Origin: Psychrobacter sp. JB385 | GTDB taxonomy: Bacteria > Pseudomonadota > Gammaproteobacteria > Pseudomonadales > Moraxellaceae | DNA: 64,000 nt | Assembly: GCF_900163785.1 (NCBI RefSeq) | Contig: NZ_FUKN01000014.1 | Location: forward strand, 434,001-498,000 | Direction: 5' to 3' | Shown here: positions 1 through 8,072 of the stretch, one piece after another | Numbering within the stretch: the first letter of the stretch is position 1 | Layout: each line of letters begins with the position of its first letter | Notes under the pieces: model-generated | What the model was told of the DNA's origin: nothing | Seen by the model: only the letters and a program-made list of their open reading frames with translations | Databases searched by the model: none | Made by a program: the position numbers and the translations under genes

Positions 1-135
1 AAACTGGTGCAAAAAATATAATGAAACATCATGTATTACACATTGAGTGAGTTTAAGGCCATCGTAATTAGTAGGTAGGTGTTTGCTTATTTTTGATAAG
101 CTACTACTGACCTTGTACAATTGAGGAAGTGATTG

Positions 136-1068
136 ATGGACGCATTAAGTGTCTTGTTGCAAAACGTGCATTTGTTTGAAACCAAGTATTATCGTTTGAA
201 TGGTAATGGAAATTGGTCTTATTCTATTACTAGAAAGGATACCCTTTTATTTTATCTAGTCATGTCTGGAAGCTTTTGTATTGATGTTGGTAATGGCCTA
301 AGACAAGCGCATGCTGGCGATATCATCATGATTCCCAATGCCTATCAGCATGTCAGTTACGCCCTCAATCACAATGGTAATGATGCCAAACCGTTAGATG
401 AGATGCTGACGCACTGTAAAGAGCACACGCTTGAAATCGATGGTAATGGTGAGCCAAATTCGTCGTTGATATTGATAGAATGCAAATATGATAAAGAGAT
501 GATTCGTCCTTTATTGTCGATGTTGCCACCCATTTTGCCTGAAATTAATGAGAAATCAGGTAGGTTTGAAGTTATTGATGTCGAAATCAAGCTTTTGACG
601 TTGGAAGCAGAGAGCGAGCGCATGGGCAAAACGGCGATTATCAATCATTGGGCAAGTATCATGATGATTGAATGTTTGCGTGTGTACATTGAAAAATTGC
701 CAGAGGCGACAGAGAATTGGCTCAAAGCCATGAAGGATCCTTTTTTGACCAAAGCGCTGGCAGCGATGCATGAAGCGCCGAGTCAAAACTGGACCATCCA
801 TAGACTTGCTGAGACGGCAGGTATGTCGCGTTCAAGCTTTGCTCAGCGTTTTAAAGAGACGGTTGGGGTGCCACCGCTGACGTATTTGATTGATTACCGC
901 TTACGCCTTGCCGCGCGGTATCTGCGCTTACAACAAAACAGCATCAGTCGTATCAGTGAGCTGGTCGGCTACGCTTCTGACTCTACGTTCAGTCAAGCAT
1001 TCAAGCGTGTTTATGGCGTATCACCAAAAGCGTACCGTCAGCAATATCGTCAACAAAACATCGCTTAG
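136..1068 (+). CDS. AraC-family transcriptional regulator with cupin-type sensor domain
   Basis: A one-component transcription factor of about 310 residues. The N-terminal half (about residues 10-190) reads as an AraC-type cupin ligand-binding domain: it has the short beta-strand pattern and a GDIIMIPNAYQH-like segment. The C-terminal 100 residues carry two helix-turn-helix units, the first around IHRLAETAGMSRSSFAQRF and the second around ISELVGYASDSTFSQAFKR, ending in the usual GVSPKAYR. The ATG at 136 is preferred over the TTG at 133 because a GAGGAAG ribosome site lies about 7 nt upstream. It stands alone, with no divergent partner in the window, so its target genes and ligand are unknown. 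A terminator-like hairpin follows the stop codon. The family call is firm and the regulon is not predictable. Confidence 0.9.
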   Translation: MDALSVLLQNVHLFETKYYRLNGNGNWSYSITRKDTLLFYLVMSGSFCIDVGNGLRQAHAGDIIMIPNAYQHVSYALNHNGNDAKPLDEMLTHCKEHTLEIDGNGEPNSSLILIECKYDKEMIRPLLSMLPPILPEINEKSGRFEVIDVEIKLLTLEAESERMGKTAIINHWASIMMIECLRVYIEKLPEATENWLKAMKDPFLTKALAAMHEAPSQNWTIHRLAETAGMSRSSFAQRFKETVGVPPLTYLIDYRLRLAARYLRLQQNSISRISELVGYASDSTFSQAFKRVYGVSPKAYRQQYRQQNIA

Positions 1069-1095
1069 CCAAGCACAATCAGATATTTTTTGCTA

Positions 1096-1142
1096 TAGAC
1101 AGGCATTAAGGCAATTACTACGCCCTTAATGTCTGTTTTTGT
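1096..1142 (+). terminator. Rho-independent terminator after the AraC-type regulator
   Basis: The left arm AGACAGGCATTAAGG pairs imperfectly with CCTTAATGTCT and is followed directly by a run of five T. It lies 30 nt after the regulator stop codon. Confidence 0.6.
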
Positions 1143-1340
1143 ATATACGTATGACTTTCTAATGAGGTAAGCGTTCTGGTTCTGGCACGTGGTATTTTGA
1201 TGATGCAAAGCTGACAATGTGTGTGTGTTCAGGTACTATGGGAGGATGAATCATCTAGACGAGAAGTTTGTTAGTGCGCCCTATTACTGATAGTGCAGTA
1301 TGATCTAGATGATGTTTATTTTTGCTGCTGATGGTATGTT

Positions 1341-2417
1341 ATGACTGAACCGACCGCAAAGCCAAACGCACACCCCAATAATCAACAGGGCACTGCTGCG
1401 TCTACCAACGAATCAAGTAAGACGAGTGACAATCGTAATGTGACAAAAAGCAAAGGCAATCAAGGTTTGGTAGAGCCTTTGTCAAAGGGTCAAATGACTG
1501 ACGCACTCGATAAAGCGGCGTTACTGGCACTCTTTGTATTACCAGATGCGGCAGAACCCGTTGCTGGGCAAACCACTGCTGAAAATACTGCCGTCGGAGG
1601 CAGTGCAGAGTCGTCTACTGCGTTGTCTGAGAGCAGTATTGCTGAGCAGCGAGTAGCGCTTTATCACACTCAACATGAGCGTACGCGATTACTGTATCTT
1701 GCCTCAGCTGCCATACGTCCCACTTATTTGGTCCAAACACTCAAATCGCAATTTGCCGAATATCATCAATACCTACTCGCCCAGCAGCTCGATAAGCGTG
1801 GTTTGATGGATACAGATGGACTAGAGCGTTTGTGGCAGCAGCTACACGTGGTCGATGATATTATCGCTGATATTGTGCGCCATATGCCAGCGCAGCAGCC
1901 AGCAGGATGGCAACTCACCACGCAAGATGGACACAATCCATTGTGCTTTGCCACTGTTGGTAAGCTCAAACATGGCAAACCGATTCGAGATCAAAGCAGT
2001 TTAAATAGTTACGTCCTCGGTCATTTTGGTGTCAGCAGCTTTACCTATGATCGCGGCTACTATATCGGGCATGTGGTTGGGTATTTATTCAGTTGCTACT
2101 TTTGTGCGCATCTGTCGATCAGTTATGGTGTCTCAGCGCTTGGTCAGCAAGTGATCACAGACTATGATTATGCCAGCCTAGAAACTCCGCATATGGTGAG
2201 ATTGCTACAAGGATTGGATGGTTATTGTAAAAAACGCATTTATCAACTGGCGGTTATTTGTGCACGATTGAGTGTGTTTGCCAGTGACAAGCGTATCGAG
2301 AGAATGCTCATTGCAGAAGTCAATGATTTTGATAAAAAGTTGCAACAGCAGCATCTAGACGTCTTGTTATTACAAGGGTTGATGCCAGACAGTAATGATT
2401 CTACCCCACTTTTTTGA
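1341..2417 (+). CDS. Protein of unknown function, 358 aa
   Basis: I do not recognise this protein. The first 115 residues or so are low in complexity, rich in Thr, Ser, Ala, Asn and Gln, and probably disordered. The rest (about 115-350) is a mixed, mostly helical and probably globular domain with several aromatic-rich stretches, such as the YDRGYYIGHVVGYLFSCYFC segment, and several Cys residues. No signal peptide is visible, and no clear membrane helix beyond one moderately hydrophobic stretch near residue 240. The ATG at 1341 has only a weak ribosome site. It lies 85 nt before gspF on the same strand and could be co-transcribed with it, but nothing in the protein links it to secretion. No function is assigned. 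Confidence 0.6.
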   Translation: MTEPTAKPNAHPNNQQGTAASTNESSKTSDNRNVTKSKGNQGLVEPLSKGQMTDALDKAALLALFVLPDAAEPVAGQTTAENTAVGGSAESSTALSESSIAEQRVALYHTQHERTRLLYLASAAIRPTYLVQTLKSQFAEYHQYLLAQQLDKRGLMDTDGLERLWQQLHVVDDIIADIVRHMPAQQPAGWQLTTQDGHNPLCFATVGKLKHGKPIRDQSSLNSYVLGHFGVSSFTYDRGYYIGHVVGYLFSCYFCAHLSISYGVSALGQQVITDYDYASLETPHMVRLLQGLDGYCKKRIYQLAVICARLSVFASDKRIERMLIAEVNDFDKKLQQQHLDVLLLQGLMPDSNDSTPLF

Positions 2418-2502
2418 ACATGTTATACGCTAGGTAAAGACGCTCTTAAAGCAGGTGCTTAAACCTGTACCGTTGTTTGTTGACCTTAGGATATCTGCTG
2501 CT

Positions 2503-3705
2503 ATGCCCGCTTATCATTTTAAAGCGCTTGACGATCGCGGCGGTGTCCAAAAAGGCTTGCTTGAGGGCGACTCTGCACGGCAAGTACGTCAGCAATTGCG
2601 TGATAAGCAGTGGACGCCTGTTGAAATCAGTGCAGTCAATGATCGACAAAGTCAACATAAAAGCCGCTACAAAAAGCCCTCTGCTTATGAATTGGCGTTA
2701 CTCACACGCCAATTGTCTGTCTTATTGGCAGCTGGTATTCCGCTTGAAGAAACCTTGGCAGCCGTTGCCAAACAGTCGCCAAAAACCCATATCAAATCAT
2801 TAATGCTTGCCGTGCGCTCCCATGTGCTAGAAGGTCTGAGCCTAGCGCGGGCGCTACAGCAAGCGGCGAGCTTTCCACCTTTGTACATTGCCACCATTGC
2901 GGCTGGCGAAAAATCAGGACATTTGGATTTAATTCTCAACCAATTGGCAGATTACACCGAAAACCGCTTCGCCTTGCAAAAAAAGATTCAAGGCGCGATG
3001 GTGTATCCCATTGTACTGATGGTGATGGCAATTGGGGTCATCATGGGTTTGATGAGTTTTGTTGTGCCCAAAATCGTCAAAGTGTTTGAGCAATCTGAGC
3101 AAGCATTGCCGCTGATTACTCAGGTGGTGCTGACGCTTTCAAACATCATTACCCAGTGGTGGTGGTTGATGCTATTGGTGTTGGGCAGCATGGCGTTTTT
3201 ATTCTATCGCTTTGCCAAAACCAATGCTGGCAAGCTGACCATCGATAGCGTGGTGCTTAGATTGCCCATATTGGCACGACTGTCTAAAGGACTTAATGCT
3301 GCGCGCTTCGCCAGTACGCTTGCCATATTGGTGCGCTCAGGCGTGCCACTAATCGAAGCTTTACACATTGGGGCGGCAGTAACCACCAATTTGCATATCA
3401 AACAGACCATTATCGTCGCAGCCGATCGAGTGACTGAAGGTTCAAGCTTGTCGAGTCAACTTGAAAAATCACCATACTTTCCCCCAATGATGGTACAAAT
3501 GATCAAAAGTGGTGAAAACTCAGGTGAGCTTGAAAACATGCTCAGTCGCGCAGCCAATATGCAAGAAGCTGAGGCGACTAACTTTATCAGCACGTTATTG
3601 TCACTACTTGAGCCTCTGATGCTGGTACTGATGGGGGTTGTGGTGATGATTATCGTAATGGCAGTCATGCTACCAATCGTCAATATGAACGATTTGGCAG
3701 GTTAA
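2503..3705 (+). CDS. gspF: Type II secretion inner-membrane platform protein GspF
   Basis: GspF is the polytopic inner-membrane platform of the type II secretion system. It couples the cytoplasmic ATPase to pseudopilus assembly. The product begins MPAYHFKALDDRGGVQKG, the typical start of this family, and shows the two repeated GspF/PilC domains: about residues 55-180 with LARQLSVLLAAGIPLEETL-like text, and about 255-380 with FASTLAILVRSGVPLIEAL. Three hydrophobic segments lie near residues 155-185, 205-235 and 365-395. At 400 aa it is of normal length. The ATG at 2503 is chosen because the conserved N-terminus begins there; a GTG at 2455 would add 16 residues. The next gene is gspG, so this is a small type II secretion cluster. 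PilC is the close alternative, but the gspG neighbour and the sequence favour GspF. Confidence 0.88.
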   Translation: MPAYHFKALDDRGGVQKGLLEGDSARQVRQQLRDKQWTPVEISAVNDRQSQHKSRYKKPSAYELALLTRQLSVLLAAGIPLEETLAAVAKQSPKTHIKSLMLAVRSHVLEGLSLARALQQAASFPPLYIATIAAGEKSGHLDLILNQLADYTENRFALQKKIQGAMVYPIVLMVMAIGVIMGLMSFVVPKIVKVFEQSEQALPLITQVVLTLSNIITQWWWLMLLVLGSMAFLFYRFAKTNAGKLTIDSVVLRLPILARLSKGLNAARFASTLAILVRSGVPLIEALHIGAAVTTNLHIKQTIIVAADRVTEGSSLSSQLEKSPYFPPMMVQMIKSGENSGELENMLSRAANMQEAEATNFISTLLSLLEPLMLVLMGVVVMIIVMAVMLPIVNMNDLAG

Positions 3706-4119
3706 TAAATAGCCATTGCCATATCTTTTCATTGTCGCTTTGGCTTTATTAAAAAATAGATTCATCGCTTATCTGGTTTTTTACCTATCTTTTATTACCT
3801 CTATCTTACTAAATCTTGTGTTAGCTTTCTTAAGATTTGCTTACTGTAGTATATTTTTGATTCGCACATTTTTCTGCTATGTTAACGACAACCATACCGC
3901 TATAGTAAGCACGAATGAACACTCACTTTTATGACCTATATTTTAATAAAGTCATAACGCGTATTGCTGGTGACGGTTTATAACAATCCACCAGCAATGC
4001 TGGATAAAACCAAAATCATGGTTTATAGTGATAATGGTTTCAATGCTCATTATGATGATGCTAATGAGTGCGATTTGGACACTACATTTACTATGTATAT
4101 AACCGTGATGACAAAAGTT
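3706..4119. other. AT-rich spacer between gspF and the core of gspG
   Basis: This stretch has no convincing gene or terminator. It contains all the possible upstream start codons for the following gspG (TTG 3964, ATG 3997, ATG 4018, ATG 4093, ATG 4108), none with a clear ribosome site. The open frame at 3716-3934 is hydrophobic and AT-driven and was not accepted. Confidence 0.5.
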
Positions 4120-4653
4120 ATGACTGACACAAACCCTGTGAATACAACACTAAAGTACACCATAGATTCTGCCAATGTTCAGGCAAATGATACGCACGAT
4201 AATAAAACTGTTTTTCAGCAACGCAGTGTAATAAGCCGATCCAATCAGTCAGGTTTTACCCTTATTGAGATTATGGTGGTCATTGTTATTTTGGCCATTC
4301 TTGCGGGCTTAGTAGTACCAAAGGTAGTTGGGCAGAGTGATAAAGCTCGCGTTAAAACGACTGAGACTGCGCTGGCTACGGTATCAAATGCGCTCGATAT
4401 GTATAAGGTAGATAATTCACGTTATCCGACCACGGCACAAGGGCTAGAAGCGCTGACTACGCCACCCGCCGAGGCCAAAAATTATCCCGATGGTGGTTAT
4501 ATTAAAGGGGGCTATCCAACGGATGGCTGGGAGAATGAGCTGCAATATGTAGCACCAGGTAGTGAAGGCCGACCTTACGATTTATTTTCATTGGGGGCAG
4601 ATGGTCAGCAGGGCGGTGAAGGTCAAGATGCTGATATTTATGCCACGTTATAA
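4120..4653 (+). CDS. gspG: Type II secretion major pseudopilin GspG, with unusually long leader
   Basis: GspG is the major pseudopilin, polymerised in the periplasm by the type II secretion machine. The prepilin peptidase site is SG/FTLIEIMVV, followed by the hydrophobic helix VIVILAILAGLVVPKVVG. The mature domain has the family hallmarks YPTTAQGLEALTTPP, a GYPTDGW segment, and FSLGADGQQGGEGQDADI, which matches the calcium-binding loop of GspG. The start is uncertain. The ATG at 4120 gives 177 aa and a 44-residue leader, while further in-frame starts lie at 4108, 4093, 4018, 3997 and TTG 3964. No start lies closer to the cleavage site, whereas usual leaders are about 6-20 residues. A strong terminator follows at 4747-4779. 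The identity is secure and the N-terminus is not. Confidence 0.85.
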   Translation: MTDTNPVNTTLKYTIDSANVQANDTHDNKTVFQQRSVISRSNQSGFTLIEIMVVIVILAILAGLVVPKVVGQSDKARVKTTETALATVSNALDMYKVDNSRYPTTAQGLEALTTPPAEAKNYPDGGYIKGGYPTDGWENELQYVAPGSEGRPYDLFSLGADGQQGGEGQDADIYATL

Positions 4654-4746
4654 GTTTTAGACTCGTCAATGCAAAAACCTTGGCAGCAAGAAATTTTCTG
4701 ATATGTGGCTTGTTTACCGACTAAGTCATGTCCGACAATCGCTATA

Positions 4747-4779
4747 CATCAATCAATCCTATGATTGGTTGATGTTTTT
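4747..4779 (+). terminator. Rho-independent terminator after gspG
   Basis: A 12-bp stem (CATCAATCAATC paired with GATTGGTTGATG, one G-T pair) closes a four-base loop and is followed by TTTTT. Confidence 0.8.
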
Positions 4780-4822
4780 ATCAGTAGATAAAATAAGCGC
4801 CATTTCATATATATTCTTACGT

Positions 4823-4858
4823 TTTAAGACAGTTCTATTATTTAAGATAGTCCTATTA
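4823..4858 (+). repeat. Tandem 18-bp direct repeat
   Basis: TTTAAGACAGTTCTATTA is followed directly by TTTAAGATAGTCCTATTA, two copies with two differences. It lies about 97 nt before the start of the stand-alone DsbD-alpha gene. It could be a double operator or simple slippage, and the sequence does not decide. Confidence 0.6.
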
Positions 4859-4954
4859 TAGGATTTTAGACATTGATGGCAACGACTTCGCTGTTGTCAG
4901 AGTCGCTAGGTTTTAATCAACTGTCATCGTAAGTAGACATTAAGGTAATTACTC

Positions 4955-5518
4955 ATGTTAATTGAAATACCAACAACGACACCCATGACTACAGGCAAAT
5001 GTCATTCTAAACAGTCTGGTAAGTTTGCTATCGTGAGTGCCGCGCTGATCGCCGCTTTGTCGATGGTATCCATCAATGCTCAGGCAGCAGGGTTAAATGA
5101 GCTGTTTGGCAACAATAATGCTGCGCAGTCCAAGTTTTTGCCTGTAGAGCAAGCGTTCCAAGTAAGTACCATGACCAAAGCGACCGCCAAGGGTACGCAG
5201 TTATCCATCAATTTTGACATCACGCCTGGTCATTATGTGTACAAAAATCAGCTGACGTTGAACTTTCCTAAAGGGGTGAGTGCAGCGCCTTTTACCTTTA
5301 GCCAATCGCCTGTTTCTATCGATGATCCTACGTTTGGTAAAGTGCCTGTATTTACGCAAAAAAATATGGTGGCGACTACCACACTAACCACCAAGAATGG
5401 TAAAGCTGCAAAAAATGTCCCTGTGGTGATCGGTTGGCAAGGCTGCGCCAAAGCAGGATTGTGCTATCCACCAGAAAAACTTAAAACCACAGTCAATATT
5501 GCTGTAACACGCAAATAA
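4955..5518 (+). CDS. Stand-alone periplasmic DsbD alpha-domain protein (duplicate of the DsbD N-terminus)
   Basis: This is a 187-residue exported protein. A signal peptide (about residues 1-46, ending SINAQAA) is followed by a single DsbD alpha (DsbC_N/PF11412-type) immunoglobulin-like domain. The cysteine pair of that domain is present in GCAKAGLCYPPEK (Cys164 and Cys170). In full DsbD these cysteines receive electrons from the membrane domain and pass them to DsbC and similar partners. The protein closely resembles the first 200 residues or so of the dsbD product next door: LPVEQAFQVS, FDITPGHYVYK, IDDPTFG and the Cys motif are all shared. It therefore arose by tandem duplication. It has no membrane or thioredoxin part of its own. 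AAGG lies 9 nt before ATG 4955, and a later ATG at 4985 is possible. The gap to dsbD is 66 nt, which suggests co-expression. Its role as an extra reductant shuttle is inferred. Confidence 0.85.
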   Translation: MLIEIPTTTPMTTGKCHSKQSGKFAIVSAALIAALSMVSINAQAAGLNELFGNNNAAQSKFLPVEQAFQVSTMTKATAKGTQLSINFDITPGHYVYKNQLTLNFPKGVSAAPFTFSQSPVSIDDPTFGKVPVFTQKNMVATTTLTTKNGKAAKNVPVVIGWQGCAKAGLCYPPEKLKTTVNIAVTRK

Positions 5519-5584
5519 ACATTGTATAAATTGGCTCGAATATTAGTAGTGAATAGAATGTTAGCAATAAATAGGGAGCCTGCC

Positions 5585-7723
5585 ATGTCTACCAAATCAA
5601 TAGAAAAAACCGCATCGCTAACAGTAAGCAATTCTTCTAAAAGATCCTATCTACTGGCATTTGTTGTAAGCAGCAGCTCATTAGTGGCTGGGCTGTTACC
5701 AACAGCGTTTGTCGCAACAGGATTGACTGCGACATCGACCATGACGCAAGCGGCGGGATTAGGTGATTTATTTGGCAACGATCAAAGTGGTGCAAAGTCA
5801 GAGTTTTTGCCAGTAGAGCAAGCGTTTCAAGTCAGTAGCAGTAGCAGCGCTGCCAAGTCTGGTACGCGCTTGGCCATCAACTTTGATATCACACCCGGTC
5901 ATTACGTTTATAAAGACCAAATAAAGCTCACTTTGCCTGCTGGCGTGAGTGCAGCGCCTTTTAGCTTTAGTCAATCGCCCATTTCAATCGATGATCCAAC
6001 TTTTGGTCAAGTACCAGTATTTGATCAAGCCAACATGATTGCGACCACGCTTTTGACCAATACTAGTGGCAAAAGCTTAGACAATGCCGCTGTGGTGATT
6101 GGGTGGCAAGGCTGTGCCAAAGCAGGGCTTTGTTATCCACCAGAAAAAATCAAAACCACAGTCAACATTGCAACGACTGGCGAGACACCAGCGAACGGCG
6201 CAGTAGCAGCGAATACAGCAACGTCCAATTTGGTTGATGCCAGTAGTCTAGAGACTGAAGCAAGCAACACTGACGCAGATAGTGTGGCAGATGACGACGT
6301 TGTTGATTATGCGTTAATGGATGACGTGGCTTTAGAGGGCGAGCTTGCAGCAACCAATGCTATCTCTGGTGCTGATGGTAAGGTTACCAGTAGCAGCACG
6401 ATGAACAACGCTGCCACAAACGATGTAACCCTTGCTTCTCAAAATGCGGTCGATGGCGACCCCTTTGGTTTGGCGTCTCATCCTTGGTTGGCATTGGTAT
6501 TACTATTTTTGGCAGGGCTTGGCTTGGCTTTAACGCCATGCGTATTACCCATGCTACCTATCGTTGCCAATATCGTTGCCCGTGAAGAAAACCCAACGGT
6601 AAAACGCGGTGTCATCTTGACCACCAGCTACGCCATTGGGGTGGCTATCGCTTACGGTATTTTAGGTGCGCTGATTGCTGTGTTTGGTGAGTCGTTAGGG
6701 ATTATTGGTTGGTTACAAAACCCTATTATCCTTATTAGCTTTGCTATTATTTTTGTTCTACTGGCCTTATACATGCTGGGCGTGTTTAGCATTCGCTTAC
6801 CACGTGCTCTTAGTAATAAGATGCAAGGCTTGAGTCAAGCGGGCGATAGTAAGCTTGGTAGTGCAGGCGGCAGTTTACTTGCTGGATTTTTGTCAGCCTT
6901 GGTGGTGTCACCTTGTGTGTCCGCGCCGCTGTTTGGTGCGCTTTTAGCCGTGTCTACGATTGGTAATCCATTGCTGGGTTTTGCAGCGTTATTCATGCTT
7001 GGTTTTGGTTTATCAGCCCCGCTTATCTTAATCGGCGCGACCCAAGGCAAGATCATGCCAAAAGCTGGCGAATGGATGAATTGGGTTAAGATCGGTTTTG
7101 CTTTGTTACTCTTTGCCGTTGCCCTATTATTGATCGAACGGGTCTTTATTTCACCCGTCATGCTGATGGTGTGGGCATTGTGGTTTATGGTCGTTGCAAC
7201 ATGGGCGTGGAGCTGGCTTGGTAAAGGTCGTCTGCTCACTCAAGCGCTGGGCTTAGTGGTTGGTATCTGGGCGGTGTGTTTGATAATAGGCGCAGCATTG
7301 GGCAATGATGATAGCTTACATCCTCTGGCGTCATTAAGTGCAGCACCCATGATGCAATCGGCAAATGGTCAGCCAGTAATCAGCAGTGGTGCGGCGGACA
7401 AAAACATTACCACGCTTGCCGAGCTTGATTCAATCATTGCCGAAAATCCAAAAGTAATCGTTGATCTGACAGCAGACTGGTGCGTTGAATGTCGCATCAT
7501 GGACAAGAATTTATTTCACAATCGTCCAGCACAAATGCAAGATTGGCAGTTGGTCAAACTTGATATCACAGAAACGACTGCAGATTCTAAAGCGGTACTC
7601 GCTCGTTACAAGTTATTTGGGCCACCTGCTTTACTCTATTATAGAGATGGTCAATTTGTTCAGCAGCAAGTAGGCGAGATTGCCCGTGCTGATTTTGAGC
7701 AGACACTGACAAGTCTGAACTAA
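5585..7723 (+). CDS. dsbD: Thiol:disulfide interchange protein DsbD
   Basis: DsbD carries electrons from cytoplasmic thioredoxin across the inner membrane to periplasmic DsbC and cytochrome c maturation proteins. All three modules are visible. After a signal peptide comes the alpha domain with GCAKAGLCYPP (Cys177/183). An acidic, Ala/Thr-rich linker (about 210-295) leads to a membrane domain of about eight helices (300-600) with the paired catalytic cysteines in LTPCVLPM (Cys319) and VSPCVSAPL (Cys444). The C-terminal thioredoxin-like domain has DWCVEC (Cys633/636). The ATG at 5585 is preferred to an upstream in-frame TTG at 5522 because AGGGAG lies about 7 nt before it. At 712 aa it is longer than E. 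coli DsbD (565), mainly because of the linker. A terminator follows. Confidence 0.95.
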   Translation: MSTKSIEKTASLTVSNSSKRSYLLAFVVSSSSLVAGLLPTAFVATGLTATSTMTQAAGLGDLFGNDQSGAKSEFLPVEQAFQVSSSSSAAKSGTRLAINFDITPGHYVYKDQIKLTLPAGVSAAPFSFSQSPISIDDPTFGQVPVFDQANMIATTLLTNTSGKSLDNAAVVIGWQGCAKAGLCYPPEKIKTTVNIATTGETPANGAVAANTATSNLVDASSLETEASNTDADSVADDDVVDYALMDDVALEGELAATNAISGADGKVTSSSTMNNAATNDVTLASQNAVDGDPFGLASHPWLALVLLFLAGLGLALTPCVLPMLPIVANIVAREENPTVKRGVILTTSYAIGVAIAYGILGALIAVFGESLGIIGWLQNPIILISFAIIFVLLALYMLGVFSIRLPRALSNKMQGLSQAGDSKLGSAGGSLLAGFLSALVVSPCVSAPLFGALLAVSTIGNPLLGFAALFMLGFGLSAPLILIGATQGKIMPKAGEWMNWVKIGFALLLFAVALLLIERVFISPVMLMVWALWFMVVATWAWSWLGKGRLLTQALGLVVGIWAVCLIIGAALGNDDSLHPLASLSAAPMMQSANGQPVISSGAADKNITTLAELDSIIAENPKVIVDLTADWCVECRIMDKNLFHNRPAQMQDWQLVKLDITETTADSKAVLARYKLFGPPALLYYRDGQFVQQQVGEIARADFEQTLTSLN

Positions 7724-7765
7724 TACTTAACAAAACTTGTTCAGCTGTATTTAAATCTAAAGAAT

Positions 7766-7810
7766 AAAAAAAGCCAATACACCATTGAGATCGTGTATTG
7801 GCTTTTTTGA
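7766..7810 (+). terminator. Rho-independent terminator after dsbD
   Basis: AAAAAAAGCCAATACA pairs with TGTATTGGCTTTTTT around a short loop. The A-run and T-run could make it work in both directions. Confidence 0.85.
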
Positions 7811-7940
7811 TGTACTTAAAAATTTATAACCAAACCGCTGGTTTAGATACGATTTTATCCATTTACATTTGTATTATATAGCGATAACGCTAGTATAGTG
7901 TCTATCTTTTCACTACAATAAAGCAACAATACTGAAGGAG

Positions 7941-7957
7941 CATTACATATTGTAATG
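7941..7957. promoter_or_regulatory. Perfect 7-bp inverted repeat, possible operator
   Basis: CATTACA TAT TGTAATG is a perfect 17-bp dyad about 115 nt before the pldA start. The arms resemble a dimeric-repressor site, but no regulator can be named. Confidence 0.35.
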
Positions 7958-8072
7958 ACCACCTTTGATGTCCATATATCATTGATTTTTAGCTCTAGCA
8001 ATGCTATCGATGGCCATATTCATTATCTTATATACTCTGCTGCCGATACGGTCAGTTAGATAAAGGACACTT

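Larger units (their letters stand above)
4654..4954. other. Spacer with terminator and tandem 18-mer
   Basis: This gene-free spacer holds the gspG terminator (4747-4779) and a tandem 18-bp repeat (4823-4858) before the DsbD-alpha gene. I see no other structure. Confidence 0.5.
7724..8072. other. Spacer between dsbD and pldA
   Basis: It holds the dsbD terminator and a perfect inverted repeat at 7941-7957. Otherwise it is AT-rich with no gene visible. Confidence 0.5.

Noticed and set aside
1-132. A gene fragment at the left edge
   Set aside because: Stops occur in every frame and the stretch looks like promoter DNA of the AraC-type gene.
3716-3934. A hydrophobic 72-residue frame after gspF
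   Set aside because: It begins with TTG, has no ribosome site, and its hydrophobic character follows from AT-rich DNA; nothing matches a known small protein.
6835-7239. A 134-residue frame opposite dsbD
   Set aside because: It is antisense to the DsbD membrane domain, which has its conserved cysteine motifs.
4955-7723. A frameshifted or broken dsbD explaining the two adjacent alpha domains
   Set aside because: Both genes have complete signal peptides, cysteine pairs and stop codons, and dsbD is full length, so this is a duplication.
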